64,000 bases of DNA from Bacteroidales bacterium (GTDB lineage Bacteria; Bacteroidota; Bacteroidia; Bacteroidales; UBA932), in the NCBI GenBank assembly GCA_012839605.1, contig DUNA01000078.1:1-64000 (forward strand). The letters run 5' to 3'. Made by a program: the position numbers and the translations under genes. Below are positions 44,181 to 52,898 of the stretch, piece after piece. Numbering within the stretch: the first letter of the stretch is position 1; each line of letters opens with the position of its first letter. Below the pieces are notes generated by a model, which saw nothing but the letters and a program-made list of their open reading frames with translations, was not told the origin of the DNA and made no database searches.

Positions 44181-45462
44181 AAATTTTGCGGCCTTTAGGA
44201 AGCAAATTGTTTGTTCTGTTTCCCAAGTTTTTGATAAATCCCAAAGGATATCCATCGTATATAACGAGTACGTACCCTTTTTCCATATCCGGGGAACTTG
44301 GTATATTTTCTTTTCGCAAAAAAGCAAGTGCCTGAGAACGTGTGACTTCAAGGCGTGGAAACGCATTGTGTTTTAAGTCTATGGCAAGAGCCAGGTCCGG
44401 ATGAGGCACCCGGTCCTTTCCTTTTTGTAGGGCAACGGCTATTCCGGAATGAACCACATGCAAATGCTTTTCTACAGTTGCCCACTCTTTTAGAAGATGA
44501 GAGGGTGCGGCTTTTATCAAATTGTCTTTTACGTAGTATGTATAGGAATCGTGTAAGGGTATTGGAAAATCCACGGGAGGTTGCTTTTTGAGTATTGTAT
44601 TGGCAAGCCGGCCGGACAGAGGCTTTTTCCCCGAGGGGCTTGTTTTTTCAAGTAAAGCCATAAAAAACCCTTCCCCTTGAATCCGATGAGGCAAGAACCG
44701 TTCCGGAGACCGGACAATCCGAGCTCCCAAGGTGTTTTCTATCCAAGAAACTTGCTCTTCGTTTTCTCGGGTGTTAAAGGTACAGGTAGTGTAGAGGAGC
44801 AATCCTCCTTGCTTGAGGGAAGGCCATACTTCTGTTAAGATGCGTTTTTGTCGACCAACGCATACATCTACCAGGGCCGGAGACCACGTTTCTCTTGCCG
44901 CCTTGTCTTTCCTAAAAAGCCCTTCTCCTGAACAAGGCACATCTGCCAATACGACATCAAAAAAACCTTCCAAGCTACGAAATGCCGAGGGGTCGTTTGC
45001 GGTAACCGCTACGTTGCCGTAGCCCCAACGGGCTATGTTGTTTGTGAGTGCAGGAATGCGGGAGCGGATGGTTTCGTTGCTTACCAAAAAGCCTTCAGGC
45101 GGTAGGATGTCTAGCAACAAGGTGCTTTTGCCTCCCGGTGCTGCGCAAGCATCCAGGACGCGAGGGGCCTCCATAGCTGCCAGGCAGGGTTCCAACATAC
45201 CTACGGACATACCCGAGGCCTCCTGTACGTAGTAGGCCCCTGCATGGAATCTGGGATCCAAGGTAAATACAGGTCGTTTGTTTAAATACCTTCCTCGGGA
45301 ACACCAAGGAACAGGCCGGCTGTTGGGAAACAACTCTTCTTTGGCTTTAAGAGCATGTTGGCGTATGCTAACAGGAGGTGTGGCATGGAGCGATGCAATA
45401 AAATCATGGACTTCTGTTGAAGGAAGCCACGATTCCAACATACGCAGAAAATCTGCCTTCAT
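44149..45462 (-). CDS. rRNA cytosine-C5 methyltransferase, RsmF-like
   Basis: A 437-residue SAM-dependent enzyme of the RsmB/NOP family. Motif I is DACAAPGGKSTLLLD near residue 103, the catalytic Cys pair lies in DVPCSGEGLF near 175 and in TTCTFNTRENEEQ near 222. A C-terminal RNA-binding domain (about 300-437) fits RsmF/YebU-type 16S m5C methylases. It follows SRPBCC and pyrE on the minus strand and overlaps lolA by 32 bp. Confidence 0.9.
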   Translation of the reverse strand: MKADFLRMLESWLPSTEVHDFIASLHATPPVSIRQHALKAKEELFPNSRPVPWCSRGRYLNKRPVFTLDPRFHAGAYYVQEASGMSVGMLEPCLAAMEAPRVLDACAAPGGKSTLLLDILPPEGFLVSNETIRSRIPALTNNIARWGYGNVAVTANDPSAFRSLEGFFDVVLADVPCSGEGLFRKDKAARETWSPALVDVCVGRQKRILTEVWPSLKQGGLLLYTTCTFNTRENEEQVSWIENTLGARIVRSPERFLPHRIQGEGFFMALLEKTSPSGKKPLSGRLANTILKKQPPVDFPIPLHDSYTYYVKDNLIKAAPSHLLKEWATVEKHLHVVHSGIAVALQKGKDRVPHPDLALAIDLKHNAFPRLEVTRSQALAFLRKENIPSSPDMEKGYVLVIYDGYPLGFIKNLGNRTNNLLPKGRKIFMNPVITDTE

Positions 45463-45482
45463 AATTTTTGCCTACAGTATGG

Positions 45483-45890
45483 TTATTTGTTTAGCCCTTC
45501 TGCCAGCTTAGACGTAAATTGGTTTACAAACTCTTTCATTTTGCCACCCAACATCATTTTCATCATCATATTCAATTGGGCGTCTACATCCAATTGCAGT
45601 TCGCACCCTTCATCTTTGGGGCGGATGTGTACCTGTATTTGAAACGAGAAAGGAACGCTGCCGTATTGTTCCATGATTATGAGCGACGGAGCTTGTCTCT
45701 CTATTACTTTTACGCCCAGCTGCATGCCTTGGGCTTCTGCAAGCAAGGTGTCTTCCGTAATGGTTACTTTGTCTTTGTGTTCTTCCGGCAATTGCTCTGC
45801 CAGACGTGAAAAATCGCTGAAAAGTTCAAATACGAAAGGAGCCGGTTTGTTGATAAAACAGGGATCTCCTGAAACGCGTGTGTTTGACAT
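45483..45890 (-). CDS. SRPBCC (START-like) family protein
   Basis: A 135-residue helix-grip protein of the SRPBCC superfamily, with INKPAPFVFELFSDFSRL at the front and a Met-rich C-terminal helix (LNMMMKMMLGGKMKEF). Members bind hydrophobic ligands in a central cavity. It follows pyrE by 3 bp, an order seen in other Bacteroidales. Ligand unknown. Confidence 0.87.
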   Translation of the reverse strand: MSNTRVSGDPCFINKPAPFVFELFSDFSRLAEQLPEEHKDKVTITEDTLLAEAQGMQLGVKVIERQAPSLIIMEQYGSVPFSFQIQVHIRPKDEGCELQLDVDAQLNMMMKMMLGGKMKEFVNQFTSKLAEGLNK

Positions 45891-45893
45891 ATG

Positions 45894-46526
45894 TTATTGT
45901 CCCCAAGTATTAGGAGTCAGGCGCCAGATTTTTAAGGTTTCTATTTGCTCCGGACTGATAAAATTTTTAAGAGCTGCTTCTTCTATGAGGTTTTCATAGT
46001 TTGTAAGCGTATGCAGTTCGCAATTGCTTTTCTCAAAGGCTCTGCGTGCAATATCAAAATTGTATGAAAAGATGGCACTAACCCCAAGTACGTTGGCGTA
46101 AGACATTTTTAAACAGTCTACGGCAGAAAGAGCCGAATGACCGGTAGAAATCAAATCTTCCACAACTACTACGTTGGCTTTATCAGGGAATGTGCCTTCA
46201 ATGCGTGCCCCCGTGCCGTGTTCTTTTCTTCTTGGTCGAACGTAAACGAAAGGTTTGTTCAGTTTATCCGCAATAAGGGCCCCCATGGCAATGGCTCCTG
46301 TAGCTACCCCGGCTATCACTTGTACAGTAGGGTAATTGTGAAGAATAGATTCACACATGGCATTCCGTATGTAGCCTCTTACTTGAGGAATAGATAGAAT
46401 TTTTCTGTTATCACAGTAAATGGGCGATTTCCACCCCGATACCCACTCAAAGGGTTTTTCAATGCTGAGCTGCACGGCTTCTATTTCCAATAATTTTTGT
46501 GCAACCTTTTTTTCTACAGATTCCAT
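45894..46526 (-). CDS. pyrE: Orotate phosphoribosyltransferase
   Basis: A 210-residue enzyme joining orotate and PRPP to make OMP in pyrimidine synthesis. The PRPP loop is NVVVVEDLISTGHSAL near residue 115-130, with RPRRKEHGTGARIEG near 95 as the flexible catalytic loop. It is first in pyrE-SRPBCC-rRNA methylase. Its -7 element (46547-46554) overlaps the start of the divergent NUDIX gene. Confidence 0.97.
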   Translation of the reverse strand: MESVEKKVAQKLLEIEAVQLSIEKPFEWVSGWKSPIYCDNRKILSIPQVRGYIRNAMCESILHNYPTVQVIAGVATGAIAMGALIADKLNKPFVYVRPRRKEHGTGARIEGTFPDKANVVVVEDLISTGHSALSAVDCLKMSYANVLGVSAIFSYNFDIARRAFEKSNCELHTLTNYENLIEEAALKNFISPEQIETLKIWRLTPNTWGQ

Positions 46527-46536
46527 AATAATGACA

Positions 46537-46554
46537 TATCTTTGTACAAATGTA
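46537..46554. promoter_or_regulatory. Face-to-face promoter core (NUDIX plus, pyrE minus)
   Basis: TATCTTTG on the plus strand (46537-46544) and TACATTTG on the minus strand (46547-46554) lie two bases apart, giving the near-palindrome TATCTTTGTACAAATGTA. The NUDIX start codon (46550) is inside the pyrE -7 element, so one polymerase excludes the other. Both are exact TAnnTTTG matches. Confidence 0.65.
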
Positions 46555-47161
46555 CAGTATTTTCTTCAATAATAGACGCCTTGAACTTTGTAGACACAAC
46601 GGCCAACCCTGTACCCGACGGGATGTAGTTGTAGAAGCACTGGATGCTTTTAGATCTTGGGAAGATTTGATTGTCAGCTTTCAATGCCACAGCAACTGGC
46701 AACATTTGGTCATTCCCGTAGACAATCCGGGAGATTCTTTTACGCAACTGTGCAATAGTTTTCACGTGATAACGGCGGCAGGAGGGGTTGTTACAAATCC
46801 CCAAGGAGACTTGTTGATGATTTACAGGTATGGAAAATGGGACCTGCCTAAGGGAAAGCAGGAAGACGGTGAATCTTTGAAAGAAACAGCTCTAAGAGAA
46901 GTTGCGGAAGAAACGGGAACCGAACCGTTGCAATTGCTGAACGATACGTGTGACAAAACATACCACTGTTACAACTACCTGGGAGATAACGTACTTAAAA
47001 TGACCGCCTGGTACCGTATGACGGGCTGTTCTTCTTTAACACCGCAAGCGGAAGAGGGAATAGAAAAAGTAGAGTGGGTGCCGCGAAACAAATTGGAAGA
47101 GAGATTGGACCAGTGCTATGCTTCTGTAGCACAACTTATTCGTCGTGCCCTTTTAGATTAA
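46550..47161 (+). CDS. NUDIX hydrolase
   Basis: A 203-residue NUDIX protein. The box GKQEDGESLKETALREVAEE followed by TGT near residues 99-121 fits GX5EX7REUXEEXGU exactly. Such enzymes cut nucleoside diphosphates linked to another group; substrate is not clear. The -7 element ends 5 nt before the ATG, so the mRNA is probably leaderless. It is divergent from pyrE, an order seen in other Bacteroidales. Confidence 0.92.
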   Translation: MYSIFFNNRRLELCRHNGQPCTRRDVVVEALDAFRSWEDLIVSFQCHSNWQHLVIPVDNPGDSFTQLCNSFHVITAAGGVVTNPQGDLLMIYRYGKWDLPKGKQEDGESLKETALREVAEETGTEPLQLLNDTCDKTYHCYNYLGDNVLKMTAWYRMTGCSSLTPQAEEGIEKVEWVPRNKLEERLDQCYASVAQLIRRALLD

Positions 47162-47168
47162 AAACAAG

Positions 47169-48416
47169 TTATCCGCCAAAATCATCGAACAAGATATGGT
47201 CTTCCGGAACACCTAGGTTATCCAACATCTGGGTAACGGCCGAGGTCATCAGAGGCGGTCCGCAAAGGTAGTATTCAGCTTCTTCCGGTTCCGGATGGTG
47301 TTGCAAATAATTGTCTAAAAGTACTTTGTGGATAAAGCCCGTATGCCCTTGCCAGTTGTCGTCCTGTTGTGGATCTGATAAGGCTATGTGGAAAGAAAAA
47401 TTGGGAAAGACCTTTTCTATGGCTCGGAATTCTTCTTCGTAGAAAACTTCTTTTCTAGACCGGGCTCCGTACCAGAAAGATACTTTGGTATCTGTTTTCA
47501 GCGTTTTGAACAGATGGAAGATGTGCGAACGCATGGGAGCCATGCCGGCTCCTCCACCTATGAATATTTTTTCATTAGGAGTATCTTTTAAGAAGAAGTC
47601 TCCGTAAGGTCCCGATACTTTTATCGTATCCCCCGGTTTTAAGGAAAACACATAAGAGGAACAAACGCCGGGGTTGACTTTCATATACGTACCGCGGGAG
47701 CGGTCCCAAGGAGGAGGAGATATGCGTATGTTTAGTACAATCACGTTTCCTTCGGCCGGATGGTTGGCCATGGAATATGCTCGAAATCCGTATTCTTTGT
47801 TGACCATTTTCAAGCCTTCAAAGCCGAACGATTTCCAGCTGTCCATAAAAGGCGTGTCAATACGGATGTCTTTAGCAAAGTCAATGGAAACGGGAGGAAC
47901 GTCAATTTGTACGTAGCCACCCGGTTGAAAATCCAACGTTTCCCCTTCCGGCAGCTTAATAACCAATTCTTTAATCAACGACGTCAAGTTGTGGTTGCTG
48001 ATGACTTCGCACTCCCATTTTTTGATGCCCAATACCTCGGCAGGTATCTGCACCTCCATGTCTTCTTTTATTTTTACTCGGCACGCCAGGCGCCATTGGT
48101 TCTGTTGTTCCCGACGGGTGAAAAAGACCGTTTCCGTTGATTGAATAGAACCGCCTCCTGAAAGGATACGACACTTGCACAACCCGCACGTTCCCGTTCC
48201 GCCACAGGCAGAAGGCAGGTAAATGCCTTGTTCAGCCAATGTAGTCAACAAAGAATCTCCCGGTTCTACAGATATGGATTTTTCTCCGTTGATGGTGACT
48301 GTTACTCGTCCTTGCGGTAACAGTTTGCGTCTGGCATACAGCAGCAAAGCTACTAGGATTAAAGTAACTCCCAATATCACGGAAACAGACAGAAGCAAAA
48401 ACGAAAACAGCGACAT
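47169..48416 (-). CDS. nqrF: Na+-translocating NADH:quinone reductase subunit F
   Basis: A 415-residue subunit that accepts electrons from NADH. One N-terminal helix, a [2Fe-2S] domain (PSACGGTGTCGLCKC near residue 72, with a later Cys), an FAD-binding domain (FRAYSMANHP near 215) and an NADH domain with FIGGGAGMAPMRSH near 280. I start at the ATG at 48416, one base after the nqrE stop; the TTG-started extension is unlikely. It is the last gene of nqrABCDEF and converges on the NUDIX gene 7 bp away. Confidence 0.96.
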   Translation of the reverse strand: MSLFSFLLLSVSVILGVTLILVALLLYARRKLLPQGRVTVTINGEKSISVEPGDSLLTTLAEQGIYLPSACGGTGTCGLCKCRILSGGGSIQSTETVFFTRREQQNQWRLACRVKIKEDMEVQIPAEVLGIKKWECEVISNHNLTSLIKELVIKLPEGETLDFQPGGYVQIDVPPVSIDFAKDIRIDTPFMDSWKSFGFEGLKMVNKEYGFRAYSMANHPAEGNVIVLNIRISPPPWDRSRGTYMKVNPGVCSSYVFSLKPGDTIKVSGPYGDFFLKDTPNEKIFIGGGAGMAPMRSHIFHLFKTLKTDTKVSFWYGARSRKEVFYEEEFRAIEKVFPNFSFHIALSDPQQDDNWQGHTGFIHKVLLDNYLQHHPEPEEAEYYLCGPPLMTSAVTQMLDNLGVPEDHILFDDFGG

Positions 48417-48417
48417 A

Positions 48418-49035
48418 TTACAAGGCAATTCCCATAAAACTCATAAATGCAATACCCATAAGGCCGGTAATGATAAACGATATGCCCAGTCCCCGCATGG
48501 GAGCCGGAATATTGGAGTAACTTAATTTTTCTCTAATGGCGGCAATGGAAACGATAGCCAACAGCCATCCCAGACCGGATCCCAGTGCATAGGCAAATAC
48601 GTGCGATATGCTGCTGTAATCCCGTTCTTGCATAAACAGTGAAGCACCCAATATAGCACAGTTGACAGCAATCAGAGGCAGAAAAATACCTAAATTGTTA
48701 TATAGGGCCGGGGAGTACTTCTCAATAATCATTTCTACCAGTTGTACGATGGCAGCTATGACGGCAATGAACAAAATAAAACTTAAGAAACTGAGGTCCA
48801 CCGTTGCCCATTCAGGCTTTATATGCTCCAGAGCACCGGGTGCCAATACGTATTTGTGTAACAAATAATTGACAGGAACGGTGATGAGTAAGACAAAGAG
48901 TACGGCTATGCCCAGTCCCGTAGCAGTTTTGACCGTTTTAGAAACGGCCAGGTAAGAACACATCCCTAAGAAATAGGCAAAAATCAAATTTTCCGTAAAG
49001 ATGCTCTTTATAAATATGTCCACTACTGTTACCAT
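48418..49035 (-). CDS. nqrE: Na+-NQR subunit E
   Basis: A 205-residue inner-membrane subunit with six helices, opening [20 protein letters not shown], which carries one of the conserved cysteines said to coordinate an iron centre with NqrD. It overlaps nqrD by 7 bp, with nqrF one base downstream. Confidence 0.96.
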   Translation of the reverse strand: MVTVVDIFIKSIFTENLIFAYFLGMCSYLAVSKTVKTATGLGIAVLFVLLITVPVNYLLHKYVLAPGALEHIKPEWATVDLSFLSFILFIAVIAAIVQLVEMIIEKYSPALYNNLGIFLPLIAVNCAILGASLFMQERDYSSISHVFAYALGSGLGWLLAIVSIAAIREKLSYSNIPAPMRGLGISFIITGLMGIAFMSFMGIAL

Positions 49036-49646
49036 ACGCTCTTTGCTTGTTTTGCGTTATAAATCCATACCAACAATCCTACCAGGATCAAAGCCATAGG
49101 GGGAAGAATAAAGAGTCCGTTGTTTTCGTAAAATCCGCCTTGTGATACATACCAATGTTCCGGAACAATCCTGTATCCCATAAGCGTACCCGAGCCCAGC
49201 AATTCCCTGACAACGGCTACCACTACCAATACAATTCCATAACCCAACCCGTTGGCTATGCCGTCCATAAAAGCCGGTAACGGTTTGTTGTTCAAGGCAA
49301 AAGCTTCAATGCGACCCATGATGATGCAGTTGGTGATGATGAGTCCCACAAAGACGGAAAGTTGTTTGCTGATTTCCCAAGCAAAGGCCTTCAGCACTTG
49401 GTCTACCAAAATGACCAATGTGGCTACTACCATCAATTGGACAATAATACGTATGCGGTTGGGGATGGTGTTACGAATAAGCGATAACAACAATTCAGAA
49501 AAACCGGTAACAAGCGTTACGGCCAAGGCCATGACAAGAGCCGGTTCCAGCTTAACCGTAACGGCCAATGCCGAACAAATCCCCAAGGCCAGTACGGGGA
49601 CGGGGCTGCTTCTGAAGAGCGGATCAAGGAAGGTGCGTTTGTTCAT
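49029..49646 (-). CDS. nqrD: Na+-NQR subunit D
   Basis: A 205-residue six-helix membrane subunit homologous to NqrE and RnfE. The segments [20 protein letters not shown] near residue 17 and [15 protein letters not shown] near 104 carry the conserved cysteines. It overlaps nqrC by 23 bp and nqrE by 7 bp. Confidence 0.96.
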   Translation of the reverse strand: MNKRTFLDPLFRSSPVPVLALGICSALAVTVKLEPALVMALAVTLVTGFSELLLSLIRNTIPNRIRIIVQLMVVATLVILVDQVLKAFAWEISKQLSVFVGLIITNCIIMGRIEAFALNNKPLPAFMDGIANGLGYGIVLVVVAVVRELLGSGTLMGYRIVPEHWYVSQGGFYENNGLFILPPMALILVGLLVWIYNAKQAKSVW

Positions 49647-50247
49647 AAGCTTCTTTTATATACAACTCTATCGTTTCCCGAATCATGTTTTCTATACCTC
49701 GGCTTGTAATCGTACCTCCGGAAATACCGTCTACTTGGTTGATCGTTCTGGCACCGCCTTTGCCCGGTTGCAACACGCTGATGGACACAAAAGTGCTGTC
49801 CCGGTAAAGCGATTTTCCGCGGAAAGGAGCACTGAACTCTGCCCGAGACACTTCTGCACCCAGCCCGGGCGTCTCGGCTTCGTGGTCAAAATCGACTCCG
49901 TAAATGGTTTGTCCGTTGTCGTCGAGTGCCAAATACCCCCACAAAGGGCCCCAAAGGCCTTTGCCGCTGAGCGGAATTATGAATTTGCGGCTGCCGTCAT
50001 CCAAAGTGCAGATGTACAAAGGCAGCCGTTGCACTCCCACAACCGTATCTTTTATGTATTGTTCATACGATCGGTCTGCCAGATGAACGGCACGTAAAAT
50101 GCTCTGCTGCATTTCTACCTGCTTGTTGGCTTCTTGCCGAGGTTTCAGGATTTGCGACACAAAAGCCAGCAAAGCTGCCGTTATGGTAACCATAATGGCG
50201 GCATATAAGAACGTGTACAAGTCTCCGTTTCTTTTTTTCTTATCCAT
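49624..50247 (-). CDS. nqrC: Na+-NQR subunit C
   Basis: A 207-residue subunit with an N-terminal membrane helix and covalently bound FMN. The flavinylation site is in [12 protein letters not shown] near residue 170, with the Thr in place (the family's SGAT is SGGT here). I start at the ATG at 50247; the upstream TTG extension is less likely. It overlaps nqrB by 8 bp. Confidence 0.94.
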   Translation of the reverse strand: MDKKKRNGDLYTFLYAAIMVTITAALLAFVSQILKPRQEANKQVEMQQSILRAVHLADRSYEQYIKDTVVGVQRLPLYICTLDDGSRKFIIPLSGKGLWGPLWGYLALDDNGQTIYGVDFDHEAETPGLGAEVSRAEFSAPFRGKSLYRDSTFVSISVLQPGKGGARTINQVDGISGGTITSRGIENMIRETIELYIKEAYEQTHLP

Positions 50248-51472
50248 GTGCGGCAATCCTTTTCATTCTACGTTTAACATGAACGGCTACAACTATATGG
50301 TCAATCAAAGGCGCAAATGTGTTCATGAGCAATATGGCCAACATCATGCCTTCCGGATACCCCGGATTGAACAACCGAACGATGACAGTCATTACGCCAA
50401 TGAGGAAACCGAAAATCCATTTGCCCGTTTCTGTCTGAGCGCTTGTAACCGGGTCTGTAGCCATAAATACGCAACCGAACGCAAACCCTCCCATCACCAA
50501 ATGGTAATGAAACGGTATACCGCCGGCCAACGACATCAGGAACGCTCCGCTTGCACAGGAGAGCATAATTTTCCAGCTGGCTACGCCCGTAAAAATCAAA
50601 ATGGCGGCTCCCAGTAAAATACAAATAACAGACGTTTCCCCAACAGATCCCGGAACCAATCCTATAAAAAGATCTGTCCAAGACGGCAACTCCGGAACGA
50701 CTCCTATGTGGAAGTGAGAAGCCATGCGGGTCCAGATGGATGCATGTTCCGTCAATTGTTCCAGAGGAACAGCCAGACTACTCAGATGTTCTAAAGGAGC
50801 CGTGCCTCCTGTCAACAGGGCTAGGGGAGTGGCTCCGCTGGATCCGTCTATCCAAATGCTTTCTCCGGTCATATATCCGGGATAAGCAAAGAACAAAAAG
50901 GCACGTGCCAACAAAGCCGGATTCCAGATGTTCATGCCGGTCCCTCCAAAAATTTCTTTTCCAATCAACACAGAAAAAGCTACGGCCAAAGCCAACATCC
51001 ACAGAGGAATGGTCACAGGTACTATGAGCGGAATGAGCATGCCCGTTACCAAATACCCTTCGTTCACTTGGTGACCTCGTATTTGTGCAATGGCAAATTC
51101 AATACCCAGCCCCGTTACGTAAGATACGACCAATAATGGGAGTACTTTTAGGAATCCGTACCAGAAAATTTGGAAAAATCCTACTTGAGCTGTTGTCGTT
51201 CCCAAAGCAGTGTAGTATTGCCATCCCGTATTGAACATGCCAAAAAGCAGGCTTGGCACCAATGCAATGACTACTACAATCATGACACGCTTCAGGTCGT
51301 TGGCATCACGTATGTGGGATCCTTTGTCGGTTACCCTGTCCGGTACAAGGAGAAAGGCTTCAAAGGCTTCAAACGTGGAATGCAAGAAAGACAACGGGCC
51401 CCCTTTGCGGAAGGCCGGCGCCATCTTACGCATGAGCTTGTCCGGAAATTGGATAAGGTTGCGAAGCTTCAT
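50240..51472 (-). CDS. nqrB: Na+-NQR subunit B
   Basis: A 410-residue subunit with about ten membrane helices. It carries a covalent FMN on the Thr of DGSSGATPLAL near residue 220, and binds quinone and riboflavin. The N-terminal cytoplasmic stretch (LIQFPDKLMRKMAPAF) is typical. It overlaps nqrA by 4 bp. Confidence 0.96.
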   Translation of the reverse strand: MKLRNLIQFPDKLMRKMAPAFRKGGPLSFLHSTFEAFEAFLLVPDRVTDKGSHIRDANDLKRVMIVVVIALVPSLLFGMFNTGWQYYTALGTTTAQVGFFQIFWYGFLKVLPLLVVSYVTGLGIEFAIAQIRGHQVNEGYLVTGMLIPLIVPVTIPLWMLALAVAFSVLIGKEIFGGTGMNIWNPALLARAFLFFAYPGYMTGESIWIDGSSGATPLALLTGGTAPLEHLSSLAVPLEQLTEHASIWTRMASHFHIGVVPELPSWTDLFIGLVPGSVGETSVICILLGAAILIFTGVASWKIMLSCASGAFLMSLAGGIPFHYHLVMGGFAFGCVFMATDPVTSAQTETGKWIFGFLIGVMTVIVRLFNPGYPEGMMLAILLMNTFAPLIDHIVVAVHVKRRMKRIAAHG

Positions 51473-52836
51473 TGCATTTCCTTTATCATCAGGGCTATCC
51501 CTTGTTGTACAATATCTTGTATATCAATTTTTGACGAACAAATAAATTCGCACAAAGCCAAATCTTCCGGAAGTATTTCATAAATACCCAATTGTTCCAT
51601 CTTCTCTACATCGCCGGCCAAAATGGTTTTGAGCAACTGCGATACCAGAATATCCATGGGCAATACTTTTCTGTAGTCTGCCGTCATCACAAAAGCACGT
51701 TTGTCTCCGTTTGTATTGGTGTCTAGTGCAAAACGCCCCGTTTTCCCCAGCAGGGGTGCTACAAAAGTCAAGTACGTACGGGCTGTACTGAACCGATGCA
51801 AGCGCAGCGGTCTAGCCCAACCGAACAATTCCCTTTTGTTGCCTTCTTCCAGGAAGGTAATGTGTTGGTGGTGAAAACCCAAAAACCCGTCTTCTCCAAT
51901 ATTGTCTCCCGTAAGGGGATTGCCGCTGATGGTACGGATTTCTATATCCTTTTTTCTTGGGAAACCGGTCAGAGAAGCAATGTGCGTTCCAGCCAGGCAT
52001 GGGATGTATCCTGTTTTTTCCAACGCAGGCCCCGTAACGGCTACCATACGTACAGTATCTACCCAACCGTGTAAAAAGAGTTTGCCAACAATTGCCAGTC
52101 CCAGAGGAGTCAATGTCCAGATGATTCTGTTTTTTCCTGCCGGACATACGCGATGTATTTGCACACCGGGATTTCCTGCCGGATGGGGGCCGGTAAAGTA
52201 ATGCTTCTTACCTTTCAGTCGTTCAAATACGCTGTGCTCAGACATCTTGCCCGACAACCCCAAGTGTACGTTTTCCGGACAAAGTCTTTCCATCACACGC
52301 AAGCCCATGGCCAGTGCTTCTTCTTCTGCAGCAAAGGCAAAATCTAGATCGGGAGCCAGTGGCGCCGTATCAAAGCAACTGATATAGATATGCAGAGGTT
52401 GTTCTTCAGGCCTGGCAAGGGTACCGTACGGACGACGTGTTATGAAAGGCCAGCACCCGCTTTCCAATAGCAACTCTTTTATTCTTTCCGGTGAAAGGTT
52501 TTCCGGAATATCTACCGGGAACAAAACTTTCTGATTTTTTCCGTCAGCAGCTATGCGGATGGCAGTCAGTTTTCTTTTTTCTCCACGGACTATTTCTTGT
52601 ACCGTACCGCTTACGGGAGACGTAAATACCATGTGCGGATACGCTTTATTACAAAAGACAGGACTGCCCGCCAATACGGTATCTCCCTCATGTACCAATA
52701 GTTTGGGTACCAAGTGTGGAAAATCGGACGGTTTTAAGGCATACGACGTACAAGTATCCTCGAGGTCCATACGTAACAGGGCTTCTCCTTTCAACGGAAT
52801 GTTCAGTCCTTTTCTTAAGGTAAAATGGCTGCTCAT
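51469..52836 (-). CDS. nqrA: Na+-NQR subunit A
   Basis: A 455-residue cytoplasmic subunit at the front of nqrABCDEF. The family N-terminus (GLNIPLKGEAL) and the biotin/lipoyl-like fold (VLAGSPVFCNKAYPHMVFTS near residue 55) are clear. Na+-NQR pumps sodium while passing electrons from NADH to quinone. The promoter element is at 52856-52863. All six genes are present and in the usual order. Confidence 0.96.
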   Translation of the reverse strand: MSSHFTLRKGLNIPLKGEALLRMDLEDTCTSYALKPSDFPHLVPKLLVHEGDTVLAGSPVFCNKAYPHMVFTSPVSGTVQEIVRGEKRKLTAIRIAADGKNQKVLFPVDIPENLSPERIKELLLESGCWPFITRRPYGTLARPEEQPLHIYISCFDTAPLAPDLDFAFAAEEEALAMGLRVMERLCPENVHLGLSGKMSEHSVFERLKGKKHYFTGPHPAGNPGVQIHRVCPAGKNRIIWTLTPLGLAIVGKLFLHGWVDTVRMVAVTGPALEKTGYIPCLAGTHIASLTGFPRKKDIEIRTISGNPLTGDNIGEDGFLGFHHQHITFLEEGNKRELFGWARPLRLHRFSTARTYLTFVAPLLGKTGRFALDTNTNGDKRAFVMTADYRKVLPMDILVSQLLKTILAGDVEKMEQLGIYEILPEDLALCEFICSSKIDIQDIVQQGIALMIKEMQ

Positions 52837-52855
52837 TTACGATTTTTTGTAGATA

Positions 52856-52863
52856 CAAAGATA
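52856..52863 (-). promoter_or_regulatory. -7 element of the nqr operon
   Basis: TATCTTTG on the minus strand, an exact TAnnTTTG match, 19 nt before the nqrA ATG. Confidence 0.7.
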
Positions 52864-52885
52864 AAATTTTCAACGGCTTTTTCCC

Positions 52886-52893
52886 TATATTTG
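52886..52893 (+). promoter_or_regulatory. -7 element of pcrA, 5 nt from the start codon
   Basis: TATATTTG, an exact match, ending 5 nt before the ATG at 52899. This leaves no room for a 5' leader. No -33 TTTG at the usual distance. Confidence 0.6.
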
Positions 52894-52898
52894 TCACT

